Of a DNA stretch of 64,000 nt, positions 15,901 through 24,551 are shown in pieces. Location of the stretch: positions 930,001-994,000 of the forward strand of contig CAVRRZ010000005.1 in NCBI GenBank assembly GCA_963723745.1. The letters run 5' to 3'. Source of the stretch: CAVRRZ01 sp963723745. GTDB lineage: Bacteria > Actinomycetota > Actinomycetes > Mycobacteriales > Geodermatophilaceae. Under the pieces are notes generated by a model. That model saw nothing but the letters and a program-made list of their open reading frames with translations. It did no database searches and was not told where the DNA came from. Made by a program: the position numbers and the translations under genes. Numbering within the stretch: position 1 is the first letter of the stretch; each line of letters begins with the position of its first letter.

Positions 15901-16650
15901 TCAGGCGCTGCTCAGCACGTCCCGACGTGAGCGCCGGGCAGAGCCGACGCCGTCCTCGAGGCGCATGGGCCGGGTCAGCCCGTCGGCCTCGTTCTCCGCG
16001 CCCTCGTGGCGCACGCCGTTGGAGCGGACCGCCGGCCCGGGCGGGGGGAGCTCCGTACGGGGAGGCGGGGGCGCCCAGGACGTCGGGGCGAGCGTGGCCT
16101 CCGGCGAGACCGAGGACAGCGCGCCCGTATCGGTGGCGCGGTGCCGACCAGGATCGGCCGGTGCGCGGTGCCGACCGGGCACACGACCCGCCGAGGGAAT
16201 CGAGGAGTGCACGTGCGCGGCCGCGGGCGACTCGCCCTCCGCCGGCGGCTCCGGTGCGCGACGCCGGCCGCCGGTGGCACCACCCGAACGTCCCGCCCTG
16301 GGCGCCTCGGCGTCGCGCACCAGGGGAAGGTGCTGCGTGCGGGGCTCGTCGTCGACAGGGCGGACGGGGGCGACGCGCGCGGCACGTCGGCCGGTCAGCA
16401 CCGCTCCCGGATCGGCGCCGACGTGCCGCCGCTCGGGCCGCGCCTCGGGAAGTCGGAGCAGGGAGAGATCCACCCACGCGTCCTCGACGACGCCGGCGAA
16501 CTCCACCCGCACCCAGACCTGACAGGCGCCTGCGGCGTCGTGCCGCCAGCCCAGGAGCATCCCCGGCCACCAGGCACCCCGCTCGTAGATCTCAACGTCC
16601 TGGGGGTGACTGGTGAAGACCGCGGCGCGGTCGGACATGGCGTCTGACAC
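15901..16650 (-). CDS. Hypothetical protein, conserved N-terminal domain with low-complexity tail
   Basis: Predicted 249-aa protein of unknown function. Residues 8-70 look folded: AVFTSHPQDVEIYERGAWWPGMLLGW then CQVWVRVEFAG and AWVDLSLLRLPE, a beta-rich segment with several Trp. The remainder is disordered, rich in Pro, Ala, Arg and Gly. The GTG at 16650 is preceded by TAGGTT at 6 nt and no Shine-Dalgarno, which suits a leaderless start; an ATG at 16638 is the alternative. It lies between nrdR and the LysM gene on the same strand. Confidence 0.6.
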   Translation of the reverse strand: MSDAMSDRAAVFTSHPQDVEIYERGAWWPGMLLGWRHDAAGACQVWVRVEFAGVVEDAWVDLSLLRLPEARPERRHVGADPGAVLTGRRAARVAPVRPVDDEPRTQHLPLVRDAEAPRAGRSGGATGGRRRAPEPPAEGESPAAAHVHSSIPSAGRVPGRHRAPADPGRHRATDTGALSSVSPEATLAPTSWAPPPPRTELPPPGPAVRSNGVRHEGAENEADGLTRPMRLEDGVGSARRSRRDVLSSA

Positions 16651-16843
16651 GTGGAAAACCTAAGTCCCCGAGCGAGCACAGAGCGTGAACGCGGCCACAC
16701 GGAGGGTTGACGAAGTCGGAGCCCAACCTTGGGAGCTCTTGCCGTGGTGCGCGTCGCCCCGGCGCACCACCTCGGCGTCGACGGACACGACCGTCTCCGA
16801 GACCGGTCCGCAGCTGCGCCGGGAGCATGCCTCCCCCGCGTGG

Positions 16844-17443
16844 TCATGGCAGCTGGAGCACCTGTCCTGGGACCAGGTGTGCTCCGTCGAGGGCGTTGAG
16901 GTTCTGGATGGCGTCGACGACCGGTCGCACGTCACCGTCACCGGCGACCGACCGGGCGATCGACCACAGCGTGTCCCCCGGCTGCACCACGACGCTGGTC
17001 TCCCCCGCCAACTGCAACCCGCTCTCGCCGTGGCCCGCGACGAGCGTGCCGACCCAGGACCCGCAGGCCACCCCGATCGCCAGGCCGAGCACGAGACCCA
17101 GCCGGCGGGCACGCCGGGTCAGCCGGAGGGCCGGCGCCTCGCGACGCGGCCCGGGGTGACGACGCCCCGCTGACGCGGCCGGCATCCGCCCGGCGGGAGC
17201 CGGCGCTCGGCCACGACCCGCGGTGCGCGGGACCGACGACCCCGCGGCCGGGCACCTCGCGGTCGACGATGCCGACCCGGCGGCGCCGAGGGGGCGACCG
17301 ACCGCGGCACGCGGTGCGCCGCGGAACGTGGCAGCCGGTCGCGAAGCGGCGCACCGCCCCCCGGGGACCGCCACCAGAGGCGGCCGCCACGGCGCCTGCA
17401 CCGCCTCGTCGAACTCCACCACGGCTCGCGCCACGCTCTCCAC
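16844..17443 (-). CDS. SOS-linked LysM membrane protein (DivS/YneA/Rv2719c type)
   Basis: Predicted 199-aa protein: a Pro/Ala/Arg-rich cytosolic part, one transmembrane helix at about residues 115-136 (LGLVLGLAIGVACGSW), and a C-terminal LysM domain at 150-199 (VVQPGDTLWSIARSV...LVPGQVLQLP). The GTG at 17443 is used because GGAGGA lies 6 nt upstream. It is divergent from lexA and next to nrdR, the same neighbourhood as mycobacterial Rv2719c and corynebacterial DivS, which are SOS-induced cell-division suppressors. A perfect SOS palindrome lies 38-53 bp upstream of its start. A division-inhibitor role is inferred from context and architecture, not from strong sequence identity. Confidence 0.82.
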   Translation of the reverse strand: MESVARAVVEFDEAVQAPWRPPLVAVPGGRCAASRPAATFRGAPRAAVGRPLGAAGSASSTARCPAAGSSVPRTAGRGRAPAPAGRMPAASAGRRHPGPRREAPALRLTRRARRLGLVLGLAIGVACGSWVGTLVAGHGESGLQLAGETSVVVQPGDTLWSIARSVAGDGDVRPVVDAIQNLNALDGAHLVPGQVLQLP

Positions 17444-17480
17444 GACTCCTCCTCCGCTACCGCCGGATGCCACCGCTCGA

Positions 17481-17496
17481 TCGAACGCCCGTTCGA
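17481..17496. promoter_or_regulatory. Perfect SOS (LexA) box
   Basis: TCGAAC-GCCC-GTTCGA is a perfect match to the actinobacterial LexA box. It sits close to the LysM gene start, in the region shared with lexA. Confidence 0.88.
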
Positions 17497-17561
17497 ATCG
17501 AACGTCTGTGCGATGTCTACCGGAAGACTCCGACAGAAACCACCCGGCGCGGCGGAGAACT

Positions 17562-17577
17562 TCGAACAGGTGTTTGA
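17562..17577. promoter_or_regulatory. SOS (LexA) box proximal to lexA
   Basis: TCGAAC-AGGT-GTTTGA matches the LexA box at 11 of 12 arm positions, 124 bp upstream of the lexA GTG. Confidence 0.82.
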
Positions 17578-17700
17578 AATCCCGGTCGAACCCCGCTAAC
17601 GTCCAGGGCACGGTCGAGGGCGAGCACCTGCCATTCCGGCACGGCGCCGCTCACCGGCACGGAGGTCCGCGAGACGGGCAGCGGTGGACGAGGAGGAGAC

Positions 17701-18471
17701 GTGGCGAGCACGAACGGCACCGGGAGCCGGCGCGGACCAGGCAAGAAGGCGACCCAGGACGCGAGCTCCCCGGGCGGATCGGTGCGCACCTTCCCCGACC
17801 GCGACGGCAGGGGTGACGGCCTGACCGAGCGCCAGCGGCGCGTCCTCGAGGTCATCCACGACTCCATCGAACGGCGCGGCTATCCGCCCTCGGTCCGGGA
17901 GATCGGTGAGGCCGTCGGCCTGTCCTCCGCCTCCTCCGTCGCGCACCAGTTGTCGGTGCTGCAGAAGAAGGGCTGGCTCCGACGCGACCCGAACCGGCCG
18001 CGCGCGCTCGACGTCCGCCTGCCCGGCGACGCGGCGACGCGGACGACGGCGCCCGTGGTGGATCTGCCCGGCGTCCCGGACGACGCATCCGCCGCGGCTC
18101 CCACGTACGTCCCCCTCGTCGGGCGCATCGCCGCGGGTGGGCCGGTCCTGGCCGAGCAGGCCGTCGAGGACGTCTTCCCGCTCCCGCGCGAGCTCGTCGG
18201 CGACGGGACGTTGTTCATGCTCAAGGTCACCGGTGAGTCGATGATCGAGGCGGCCATCTGCGACGGCGACTGGGTGGTCGTCCGCCAGCAGCCGAACGCG
18301 GAGAACGGTGAGATCGTCGCGGCCATGATCGACGGGGAGGCCACCGTCAAGACCTACAAGCGACGCGACGGGCACGTCTGGCTGCTGCCGCACAACCCTG
18401 CGTTCGAGCCCATCCCGGGCGACGACGCGACCATCCTCGGCCGGGTGGTCAGCGTTCTGCGTCGGGTCTGA
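17701..18471 (+). CDS. lexA: SOS repressor LexA
   Basis: Self-cleaving repressor of the SOS regulon, 256 aa. The GTG at 17701 follows GGAGGAG. An extra low-complexity N-terminus (to about residue 40) precedes the winged-helix domain [20 protein letters not shown]...[12 protein letters not shown]. The cleavage bond is Ala145-Gly146 in RIAAGG, and the dyad is Ser180 (TGESMIE) with Lys217 (TVKTYK). Two SOS boxes upstream predict autoregulation and control of the divergent LysM gene. A symmetric hairpin follows the stop. Confidence 0.97.
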   Translation: MASTNGTGSRRGPGKKATQDASSPGGSVRTFPDRDGRGDGLTERQRRVLEVIHDSIERRGYPPSVREIGEAVGLSSASSVAHQLSVLQKKGWLRRDPNRPRALDVRLPGDAATRTTAPVVDLPGVPDDASAAAPTYVPLVGRIAAGGPVLAEQAVEDVFPLPRELVGDGTLFMLKVTGESMIEAAICDGDWVVVRQQPNAENGEIVAAMIDGEATVKTYKRRDGHVWLLPHNPAFEPIPGDDATILGRVVSVLRRV

Positions 18472-18509
18472 GCCCCCCGGGCGTCAGACGGCACACCGCC
18501 GCCCGGCCG

Positions 18510-18535
18510 CGTCGCACCGGAAACCTGGTGCGACG
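18510..18535. terminator. Bidirectional hairpin between lexA and a convergent gene
   Basis: CGTCGCACC (18510-18518) and GGTGCGACG (18527-18535) form a perfect 9-bp stem with an 8-nt loop, placed between the two convergent stops. Confidence 0.7.
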
Positions 18536-18550
18536 TGGCGGGGCAGCAAC

Positions 18551-19612
18551 TCAGCCGCGCCGGCGCCGCACCAGGCCGCCGATCCAGACCAGCACGGTCG
18601 CGACGGCGGCGGCGATGATGGCCGAGGTGAGCGGCGAGCGAGTCACGCCCAGATCGCCCAGTTCCCCGAAGCCGACATCGGTCCCGTCGACGGCGAGCTC
18701 GTCCGCCACGGGAGCCAGGGCGGTGTCGGTGGGCACGATCACGACATCGGACGGAAGGCCCTCACTGGCCACGACCAGACCGCGGTCGTCCGCACCGAAG
18801 CTGATGGCTTCGCCCTGCGGTGACGGCGGCAGTGGCACACGCACGGGCTCGGCCGACAGCGCAGCAGGGACGTCGGAACCGGTCAGCGGCCAGACGTAGG
18901 CGTCGGTGTAGGTCCGCAGTGCGATCAGGCGGCCGTCGCCTGACACGGCGCCACCGGTGATGAGCAGCTGGCCGGCCCGGCCGACGGGCCCCCCGGGGGT
19001 CCCGGTGAGCGTCATGTCGACCGCGGCGACCTGCTCGAGTCCGACCGTGGCGTCGGGGACCAGTGCGGAGACCGGGCGGTACACCTTGCTCGCGCCCAAC
19101 ACCTCCTTGGTCACCAGGTACGGCGTCCGGTCCGGTGCGACGAGCAGCGCCTCGGAATCGTGCGGGCCGTCGGGATAGGCCAGGCGGTACAGGGCGTGGC
19201 TGCCGTCGGCGTGCAGCGCGTGCAGCGCGACCGTGGACCGCGTCGCGGTGTTGTCGCCGGTGTCGGCGATCCAGATCGTGCCGTCGGCCGACAGCGCCAG
19301 GTCCTCGGGGTCGTAGGGGTCCACCGGCGCGGTCCGCACGTGGGTGACCGTGCACGTGCTGTCGAGAACGTGCACCGCGACCTCGTCGCCGCCGTCGTTG
19401 ACCGCGAGCATCCGGTCTCCGACCACGACGAGACCGGAGAGCTCGGCCAGGCGGGGATCAGAGATCGTGCAGTGGGTGCGCGCTTCGGCGGCGGATCCGG
19501 TCGCCGCCACGGGGGTGTCCTCGGCGTTCGAGAGCGCCGGGGTGGCGACCACGAGACCGGTGCTCAGCACGACGGCGGCCAGGCCTCGGACAACGGATGG
19601 GCGCCCACGCAT
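18551..19612 (-). CDS. Secreted, C-terminally anchored beta-propeller-like protein
   Basis: Predicted 353-aa exported protein. A signal peptide (RGRPSVVRGLAAVVLSTGLVVATPALSNA) is followed by repeated short beta segments such as LAVNDGGDEVAVHVLD and ALSADGTIWIADTGDN, which resemble propeller blades. A C-terminal helix (SAIIAAAVATVLVWIGGLV) and RRRRG form a membrane anchor. The ATG at 19612 lies 4 nt after the stop of the PAP2 gene, so the two form an operon. No catalytic motif is seen. The position beyond lexA matches a conserved membrane gene in mycobacteria (inference from gene order). Confidence 0.72.
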   Translation of the reverse strand: MRGRPSVVRGLAAVVLSTGLVVATPALSNAEDTPVAATGSAAEARTHCTISDPRLAELSGLVVVGDRMLAVNDGGDEVAVHVLDSTCTVTHVRTAPVDPYDPEDLALSADGTIWIADTGDNTATRSTVALHALHADGSHALYRLAYPDGPHDSEALLVAPDRTPYLVTKEVLGASKVYRPVSALVPDATVGLEQVAAVDMTLTGTPGGPVGRAGQLLITGGAVSGDGRLIALRTYTDAYVWPLTGSDVPAALSAEPVRVPLPPSPQGEAISFGADDRGLVVASEGLPSDVVIVPTDTALAPVADELAVDGTDVGFGELGDLGVTRSPLTSAIIAAAVATVLVWIGGLVRRRRG

Positions 19613-19616
19613 GCCG

Positions 19617-20339
19617 CTAGGCGGACTGCCGGCCGTCTCGGGCACGCACCCAGCGTGACAGAACGAGTGCGTCGAGTGTGTGAACCACGCCCAACAGCAA
19701 CACGCCGACGGCGGCGCCCACGACCGCGTCGGTGATCCAGTGGAAGTCCAGCGCCACCATCGCCACACCGGTCGCGACAGGTCCGGCGACGCTCAGCCCC
19801 CAGAAGGCCCGCTGCACCGTCGGCGGCAGTCGGTACTCGACCGCCAGCCACCGCGCCACACCCCACATGAGCACCGCATTGGCCACGTGCCCCGACGGGT
19901 ACGACGCGCCGTCGGTGTGGAAGAAGAACGACCCCGGGAAGGCCGGGGCCGTCCGGCCCGTCCCGTACTTGATCGCGTACACCACGAGGGTCAGCAGCAG
20001 CAGGGCGAGCAGGACACGAGCCGCCGGCATCCACGTCCGCCGCCGCCAGGCCAGGTGACCCACGAGAGCGAGCAGCACGATCAGGATGGTGACCCGGCCG
20101 CCGACCTGGGTGACCAGCCACACCGCGGGATAGGCGGGGCCGTTCTCCAGGTCCCAGTCGCTGACGACCTCGGAGAGCTCCAGGTCCAGGCGCTCCAGGG
20201 GGCCATGGTTGACCAGGTCGATGGTGACCACGACGGCGGTCAGCAGCGCGGCGACCAGCAACCACCACGGCGGGCGGCCCACCGAGACGACCTGCGGATG
20301 CCCACGCAGGTCCTTCTCGTCGACGACGCCGCTGGACAC
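19617..20339 (-). CDS. PAP2-family membrane phosphatase
   Basis: Integral-membrane acid phosphatase of the PAP2 superfamily, 240 aa with about six hydrophobic segments. The three phosphatase motifs are present: KYGTGRTAP, YPSGH (with His) and FHWITDAVVG (His plus Asp). The family dephosphorylates undecaprenyl pyrophosphate or phosphatidic/phosphatidylglycerol phosphates; the substrate cannot be told here. The GTG start at 20339 is tentative. It is co-transcribed with the secreted propeller-like protein. Confidence 0.9.
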   Translation of the reverse strand: MSSGVVDEKDLRGHPQVVSVGRPPWWLLVAALLTAVVVTIDLVNHGPLERLDLELSEVVSDWDLENGPAYPAVWLVTQVGGRVTILIVLLALVGHLAWRRRTWMPAARVLLALLLLTLVVYAIKYGTGRTAPAFPGSFFFHTDGASYPSGHVANAVLMWGVARWLAVEYRLPPTVQRAFWGLSVAGPVATGVAMVALDFHWITDAVVGAAVGVLLLGVVHTLDALVLSRWVRARDGRQSA

Positions 20340-20400
20340 GTCGACAACGGTACCGGGCCGTGACCTCGCCGTGACCTGCCCGATCGGGGCAGGCGGGCGG

Positions 20401-21870
20401 TCAGGCCTCGGGGGACGCGGCGAACTCGGCGAGGGATGCGGCCAGGCCGGCGTCCACCCGGGCGCTCAGCAGGGTGCCGGTCGGCTCGTGGCGCACGCTC
20501 CGTACCTCCCCGTCCTGGTGGACACGCGACACCAGGTCGCCCCGCTCGTAGGGCACGAGCACCTCGACGTCGACGTCCGGGTGCGGCAGCCGCTCGGCGA
20601 CGATCCGGCGCAGCTCGTCGATGCCGTGCCCCGTACGCGCCGAGACCCACACGGCCTTGGGCAGTGCCTGGCGCAGGGTGAGCACGTCCTCCTCGGTCAT
20701 CGCGTCGACCTTGTTGACGACGACGATCTCGGGGACGGCGGCGGCGTCGATCTCGCCGAGCACCACCCGCACCGCCTCGATCTGGCCCAGCGGGTCGGGG
20801 TCGGAGCCGTCGACGACGTGCAGCAGCAGGTCGGCGGCGGCCACCTCCTCCAGCGTCGACCGGAAGGCGTCGACCAGCTGGTGCGGCAGGTGCCGGACGA
20901 AGCCGACGGTGTCGGTGAGGGTGTACTCGCGGCCGTCGGGTGACTCGGCGCGCCGGACCGTCGGGTCCAAGGTGGCGAACAGCGCGTCCTCCACCAGCAC
21001 ACCGGCACCGGTGAGCGCGTTGAGCAGACTCGACTTGCCCGCGTTGGTGTACCCGGCGATCGCCACGCTGGGCGTCGCGTTGCGGTCGCGGCTGGACCGC
21101 TGGGTCGCCCGCGCGGTGGCCATGCCCGCGATCTCGCGGCGCAGCTTGCTCACCCGCGCGCGGATCCGGCGGCGATCGGTCTCGATCTTGGTCTCACCGG
21201 GGCCACGGGTACCGATACCGCCACCGCCGGCGACGCGGCCACCGGCCTGCCGGGACAGCGACTCACCCCAGCCGCGCAGCCGCGGGAGCATGTACTGCAT
21301 CTGGGCCAGCTCGACCTGGGCCTTGCCCTCACGGCTGCTGGCGTGCTGGGCGAAGATGTCGAGGATCAGCGCGGTCCGGTCCACGACCTTGACCTTCAGG
21401 ATCTTCTCCAGCGCGTTCAGCTGGCCGGGCGTCAGCTCACCGTCGCAGATGACGGTGTCCGCCCCGGTGGCCGCGACGATGTCACGGATCTCGTTGGCCT
21501 TGCCCGACCCGACGTACGTGCCGGCGTCCGGCTTGTCGCGCCGCTGGGTCACCGCCTCCAGGACGACGGAGCCCGCCGTCTCGGCCAGGGCGGCCAGCTC
21601 GGCGAGGGACCGGTCGGCGGCGGCCGCGGTGCCCTCGGTCCAGACGCCGACGAGCACCACCCGCTCGAGGCGCAGGCGCCGGTACTCGACCTCGGTGACG
21701 TCGGTGAGCTCGGTGGACAGGCCGGCGACCCGGCGCAGCGCCCCGCGCTCCTCGAGGGCGAAGGCGCCCGTGGTGTCGTCCGGTTCGGCCCAGTCGCGGC
21801 GGGTGCGGGGCGCGGTCGGCTCGTGCTCGTGCTCGTCGGCGAGCAGTGCGCGGTCGTGTGCGGTCGTCAT
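20401..21870 (-). CDS. hflX: Ribosome-associated GTPase HflX
   Basis: GTPase of 489 aa that splits or rescues stalled 50S/70S ribosomes. The ATG at 21870 has GGGAG nearby. The N-terminal HflX domain (GTYVGSGKANEI, DGELTPGQLNALEK) leads into the glycine-rich linker GGRVAGGGGIGTRGPGETKIETDRR. The G domain has G1 GYTNAGKSSLLN, G3 DTVGFVRHLP and G4 NKVD. A C-terminal extension follows (VPYERGDLVSRVH). It lies downstream of dapF on the same strand, as in mycobacteria. Confidence 0.96.
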   Translation of the reverse strand: MTTAHDRALLADEHEHEPTAPRTRRDWAEPDDTTGAFALEERGALRRVAGLSTELTDVTEVEYRRLRLERVVLVGVWTEGTAAAADRSLAELAALAETAGSVVLEAVTQRRDKPDAGTYVGSGKANEIRDIVAATGADTVICDGELTPGQLNALEKILKVKVVDRTALILDIFAQHASSREGKAQVELAQMQYMLPRLRGWGESLSRQAGGRVAGGGGIGTRGPGETKIETDRRRIRARVSKLRREIAGMATARATQRSSRDRNATPSVAIAGYTNAGKSSLLNALTGAGVLVEDALFATLDPTVRRAESPDGREYTLTDTVGFVRHLPHQLVDAFRSTLEEVAAADLLLHVVDGSDPDPLGQIEAVRVVLGEIDAAAVPEIVVVNKVDAMTEEDVLTLRQALPKAVWVSARTGHGIDELRRIVAERLPHPDVDVEVLVPYERGDLVSRVHQDGEVRSVRHEPTGTLLSARVDAGLAASLAEFAASPEA

Positions 21871-21994
21871 CGTCTCCCAGCGTGCCAGCCCCGGTCCTCC
21901 GGGGCACGTCGTTATCGTCCGGTGCAACACCGCGACGGTGCCGGTTGATCCCGACCTGGCCGACGGGACCCGCCGCGCGGCCTGGCGCTCCGGC

Positions 21995-22882
21995 TCAGCG
22001 CGGGCCCAGCCACCCCCCTGCCAGGGTTCCGGCGGCCACCAGGACGGCGGGCCCGCTGAGCACCGTCGTCCGTTCGTCGACCTGCACCGACAGCCGGCCG
22101 CCGGGGACGTCGACCACGACGGTGCCGGTGCGTTCGCCGCGCGACTCGAGCGCGGCGAAGGCGGCGGCGCAGGCGCCCGTGCCGCAGGAGCGGGTCTCCC
22201 CCACCCCGCGCTCCACCACGCGCAGGCGGATGTGGGGATCCGGGCCGTCGTCGAGCACGCGCACGATCTCGACGTTCACGCCGTCGGGGAACAGGGCGGC
22301 GTCCACCGACGGCGTGCCGGTGAGGTCGAGAGCGTCGAGGTCGGCGTCGGTCAGCACCACCAGGTGCGGGTTACCCATGGACACCGCCAGCCCGGCGAAG
22401 GTCCGGCCGTCGACCCGCGCCTCGCCCCGGCCGAACGGCCGGGCCGGGCCCATGTCCACCCAGTAGCCGGCCCCGTCGGCCCGGGCGCCCACGGTGCGGG
22501 GACCCCCGCGGGTGCCGACGACGACCCCCTCGGCGCAGGCGGCCCGGTCGACGAGGCCCTCGCTGAGCAGGACGTGCAGGAACAGCCGGATGCCGTTGCC
22601 GCACATCTCGGCGTAGGAGCCGTCGGCGTTGCGGTGGTCCATGAACCATTCGCAGCGACCGAGGTCGTCGCCGAGGACATCGGCCGCGTCGGGCACGTGC
22701 ACGCTGCGGACGACCCTCAGGACGCCGTCGCCACCGATGCCGGCGCGTCGCTCGCACAGCCGACGGACGGTGGCCGCGTCGAGGCGGTCGCCCGCCCACA
22801 CGGTGCCGTCCGGATCGGGCAGGACGACGAAGTCGTTCTCGGTGCCGTGGCCCTTCAGCACCCGGGGGCCGGGATCGCTCAC
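21995..22882 (-). CDS. dapF: Diaminopimelate epimerase
   Basis: Converts LL- to meso-diaminopimelate for lysine and peptidoglycan synthesis; 295 aa. The GTG at 22882 overlaps the miaA stop (GTGA) and gives VLKGHGTENDFVVLPDPDG, the expected N-terminus. The two catalytic cysteines lie in EMCGNGIRLF and RSCGTGACAAA, and the two pseudo-symmetric halves are intact. dapA, another enzyme of the same pathway, is at 61 kb. Confidence 0.96.
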   Translation of the reverse strand: MSDPGPRVLKGHGTENDFVVLPDPDGTVWAGDRLDAATVRRLCERRAGIGGDGVLRVVRSVHVPDAADVLGDDLGRCEWFMDHRNADGSYAEMCGNGIRLFLHVLLSEGLVDRAACAEGVVVGTRGGPRTVGARADGAGYWVDMGPARPFGRGEARVDGRTFAGLAVSMGNPHLVVLTDADLDALDLTGTPSVDAALFPDGVNVEIVRVLDDGPDPHIRLRVVERGVGETRSCGTGACAAAFAALESRGERTGTVVVDVPGGRLSVQVDERTTVLSGPAVLVAAGTLAGGWLGPR

Positions 22883-23799
22883 GGATCGATCGTACGGTCG
22901 GCGACCTGCGCCGCCACGGCGTCCAGAAGGTCCGGGCGGGCGGCGTCGAACCACCGGACGGCGGGGTCGCGCCGGAACCACGACCGCTGCCGGCGCACGA
23001 ATCGCCGGGTGGTGCGCACCGTCTGCTCACGGGCCTCCTCCGGCGCCAGGTCCCCGGCGAGCTGCGCCAGCACCTGCGCGTAGCCGAGCGCCCGAGAGGC
23101 GGTAGGCCCCTCGCGCAGCCCCTCGGCGGCGAGGGCCTCCACCTCGGCCACGAAGCCGGCGTCCCACATGCGGTCCACCCGGACGGCGATCCGCTCGTCG
23201 AGCTCGACCGGCTCACGGTCCAGTCCGACGACGACCGCCGGGTAGTGCGGCCGCGGCTCGGGCAGGGTCGCGCGGAACGGCTTGCCGGTCAGCTCGACCA
23301 CCTCGAGGGCGCGCACGATCCGGCGTCCGTTGCTGGGCAGCACCGCCGCGGCGGCGTCCGGGTCGACCGCCGCGAGGCGCGCGTGCAGCGCGCCCGGCCC
23401 CTGCGCCGCCAGCTCCTCCTCGAGCCGGGCGCGCACCAACGGGTCGGTGCCCGGGAAGTCCAGGTCGTCGAGGACGGCACGCACGTACAGGCCGGAGCCA
23501 CCGACCAGCAACGGGACGACGCCGGCCGCGCGGAGGCGGTCGACGACGGTCCGCGCCGTCCGGGCGTAGTCGACGACGGACGCGGCCTGGCGCACGTGCC
23601 ACAGGTCGAGGACGTGGTGCGGCACGCCGGCGCGCTCGGCCGGGGTGGGTTTCGCGGTGCCGATGTCCATGCCGCGGTAGAGCTGCATCGAGTCGGCGTT
23701 GACGACCTCCCCGCCGAGCCGTCGGGCCAGCTGCACCGCCAGGGCGGTCTTGCCCGTGGCGGTCGGACCGACCACCGCGACCACCGGGGGCGCGGTCAC
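22879..23799 (-). CDS. miaA: tRNA dimethylallyltransferase
   Basis: Transfers dimethylallyl to A37 of tRNAs reading UNN codons; 306 aa. The P-loop GPTATGKT lies at residues 11-18, followed by NADSMQLYRGMDIGTAKP and the DLDFPGTDP region. The substrate is then methylthiolated by MiaB, encoded 3 kb away. The GTG at 23799 overlaps the upstream stop and its own stop overlaps the dapF start, forming a tightly coupled three-gene run. Confidence 0.96.
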   Translation of the reverse strand: MTAPPVVAVVGPTATGKTALAVQLARRLGGEVVNADSMQLYRGMDIGTAKPTPAERAGVPHHVLDLWHVRQAASVVDYARTARTVVDRLRAAGVVPLLVGGSGLYVRAVLDDLDFPGTDPLVRARLEEELAAQGPGALHARLAAVDPDAAAAVLPSNGRRIVRALEVVELTGKPFRATLPEPRPHYPAVVVGLDREPVELDERIAVRVDRMWDAGFVAEVEALAAEGLREGPTASRALGYAQVLAQLAGDLAPEEAREQTVRTTRRFVRRQRSWFRRDPAVRWFDAARPDLLDAVAAQVADRTIDP

Positions 23800-24512
23800 C
23801 GCACCCGCCAGTCGGCGACGAGGTATCCGACGCCGTAGGGAGCGTCGTCGAGGAGCAGCCGCGCGTCGACCGCCCGGTCCCGCACGGCGGCACCCACCGC
23901 CCGCCAGGTCGGCACCCCCGAGGCGAGCAGCCGCTCCCCCTCGGCGGTGTCGAGAGCCGCCAGCGCGTCGGCGTCGCCGGTGCGCAGCGCGGTTGCCACC
24001 GCCGCGTCGAACGGGCCGGCGGCCTCGTCCAGGTAGCCGGGTGCCTTGAGGGTGCGGCGCGCGGAGCCGTCACCCATCGCCAGTACGGCGCCCGTCGACG
24101 TCAATCCGGCCAGGGTGCCGACGAGGTCGTCGGGCGCCACGCCCAGCCGTGTCCCCTCCCAGCCGGCCTCGTCGAGCAGCCACGCACCCACGGTGTGGGC
24201 GAGCGGGAGGCGGCGTCCACCGGGTCGCACCCGACCGGCGAAGGGGACGTCCGCGTCCACGCCGAAACCGCGCAGCGTGCCGCCGTCCCCGGCGCCGTAC
24301 CGGACCCCCGGCGGTCCCGCGCCGACCACGACCACGACCTCCGGCCCCCCGGCGAGCATCGCCGCCACCGCTGCTGCGCATGCGGACCGCAGCGCGGCGA
24401 CGTCGGCGGCCGCACGGCCTGCCACCACCGGCAGCAGCAGGGGCGGCGTCGGGCAGAAGGCGACGGTCAGGCCGGAGTGCGGCTCGGCGGCTGCGCGCGG
24501 CTCGGCGATCAC
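23796..24512 (-). CDS. Class III extradiol dioxygenase subunit B-like protein
   Basis: Predicted 238-aa protein of the LigB-like fold found upstream of miaA in actinobacteria (Rv2728c position). It starts at the GTG at 24512 (VIAEPRAAAEPHS), then LTVAFCPTPPLLLPVVAGRAA and VVVVVGAGPPGVRYGAGDG. The conserved His residues that bind iron in true dioxygenases are not obvious, so enzymatic function is uncertain. It lies back to back with the DUF349 gene with only 39 bp between start codons, and GACACT sits 6 nt before its GTG. Confidence 0.78.
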   Translation of the reverse strand: MIAEPRAAAEPHSGLTVAFCPTPPLLLPVVAGRAAADVAALRSACAAAVAAMLAGGPEVVVVVGAGPPGVRYGAGDGGTLRGFGVDADVPFAGRVRPGGRRLPLAHTVGAWLLDEAGWEGTRLGVAPDDLVGTLAGLTSTGAVLAMGDGSARRTLKAPGYLDEAAGPFDAAVATALRTGDADALAALDTAEGERLLASGVPTWRAVGAAVRDRAVDARLLLDDAPYGVGYLVADWRVR

Positions 24513-24551
24513 ACGGGCAGTGTCGCCGATGCGACGTGGGACACTGCCCAG
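24513..24551. promoter_or_regulatory. Symmetric divergent leaderless promoter
   Basis: The 39 bp between the two divergent GTG codons contain a perfect 10-bp inverted repeat: GGGCAGTGTC (24515-24524) and GACACTGCCC (24540-24549), spacer 15 nt. On each strand GACACT sits exactly 6 nt before the GTG, the position of a -10 box in leaderless genes. Confidence 0.6.
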
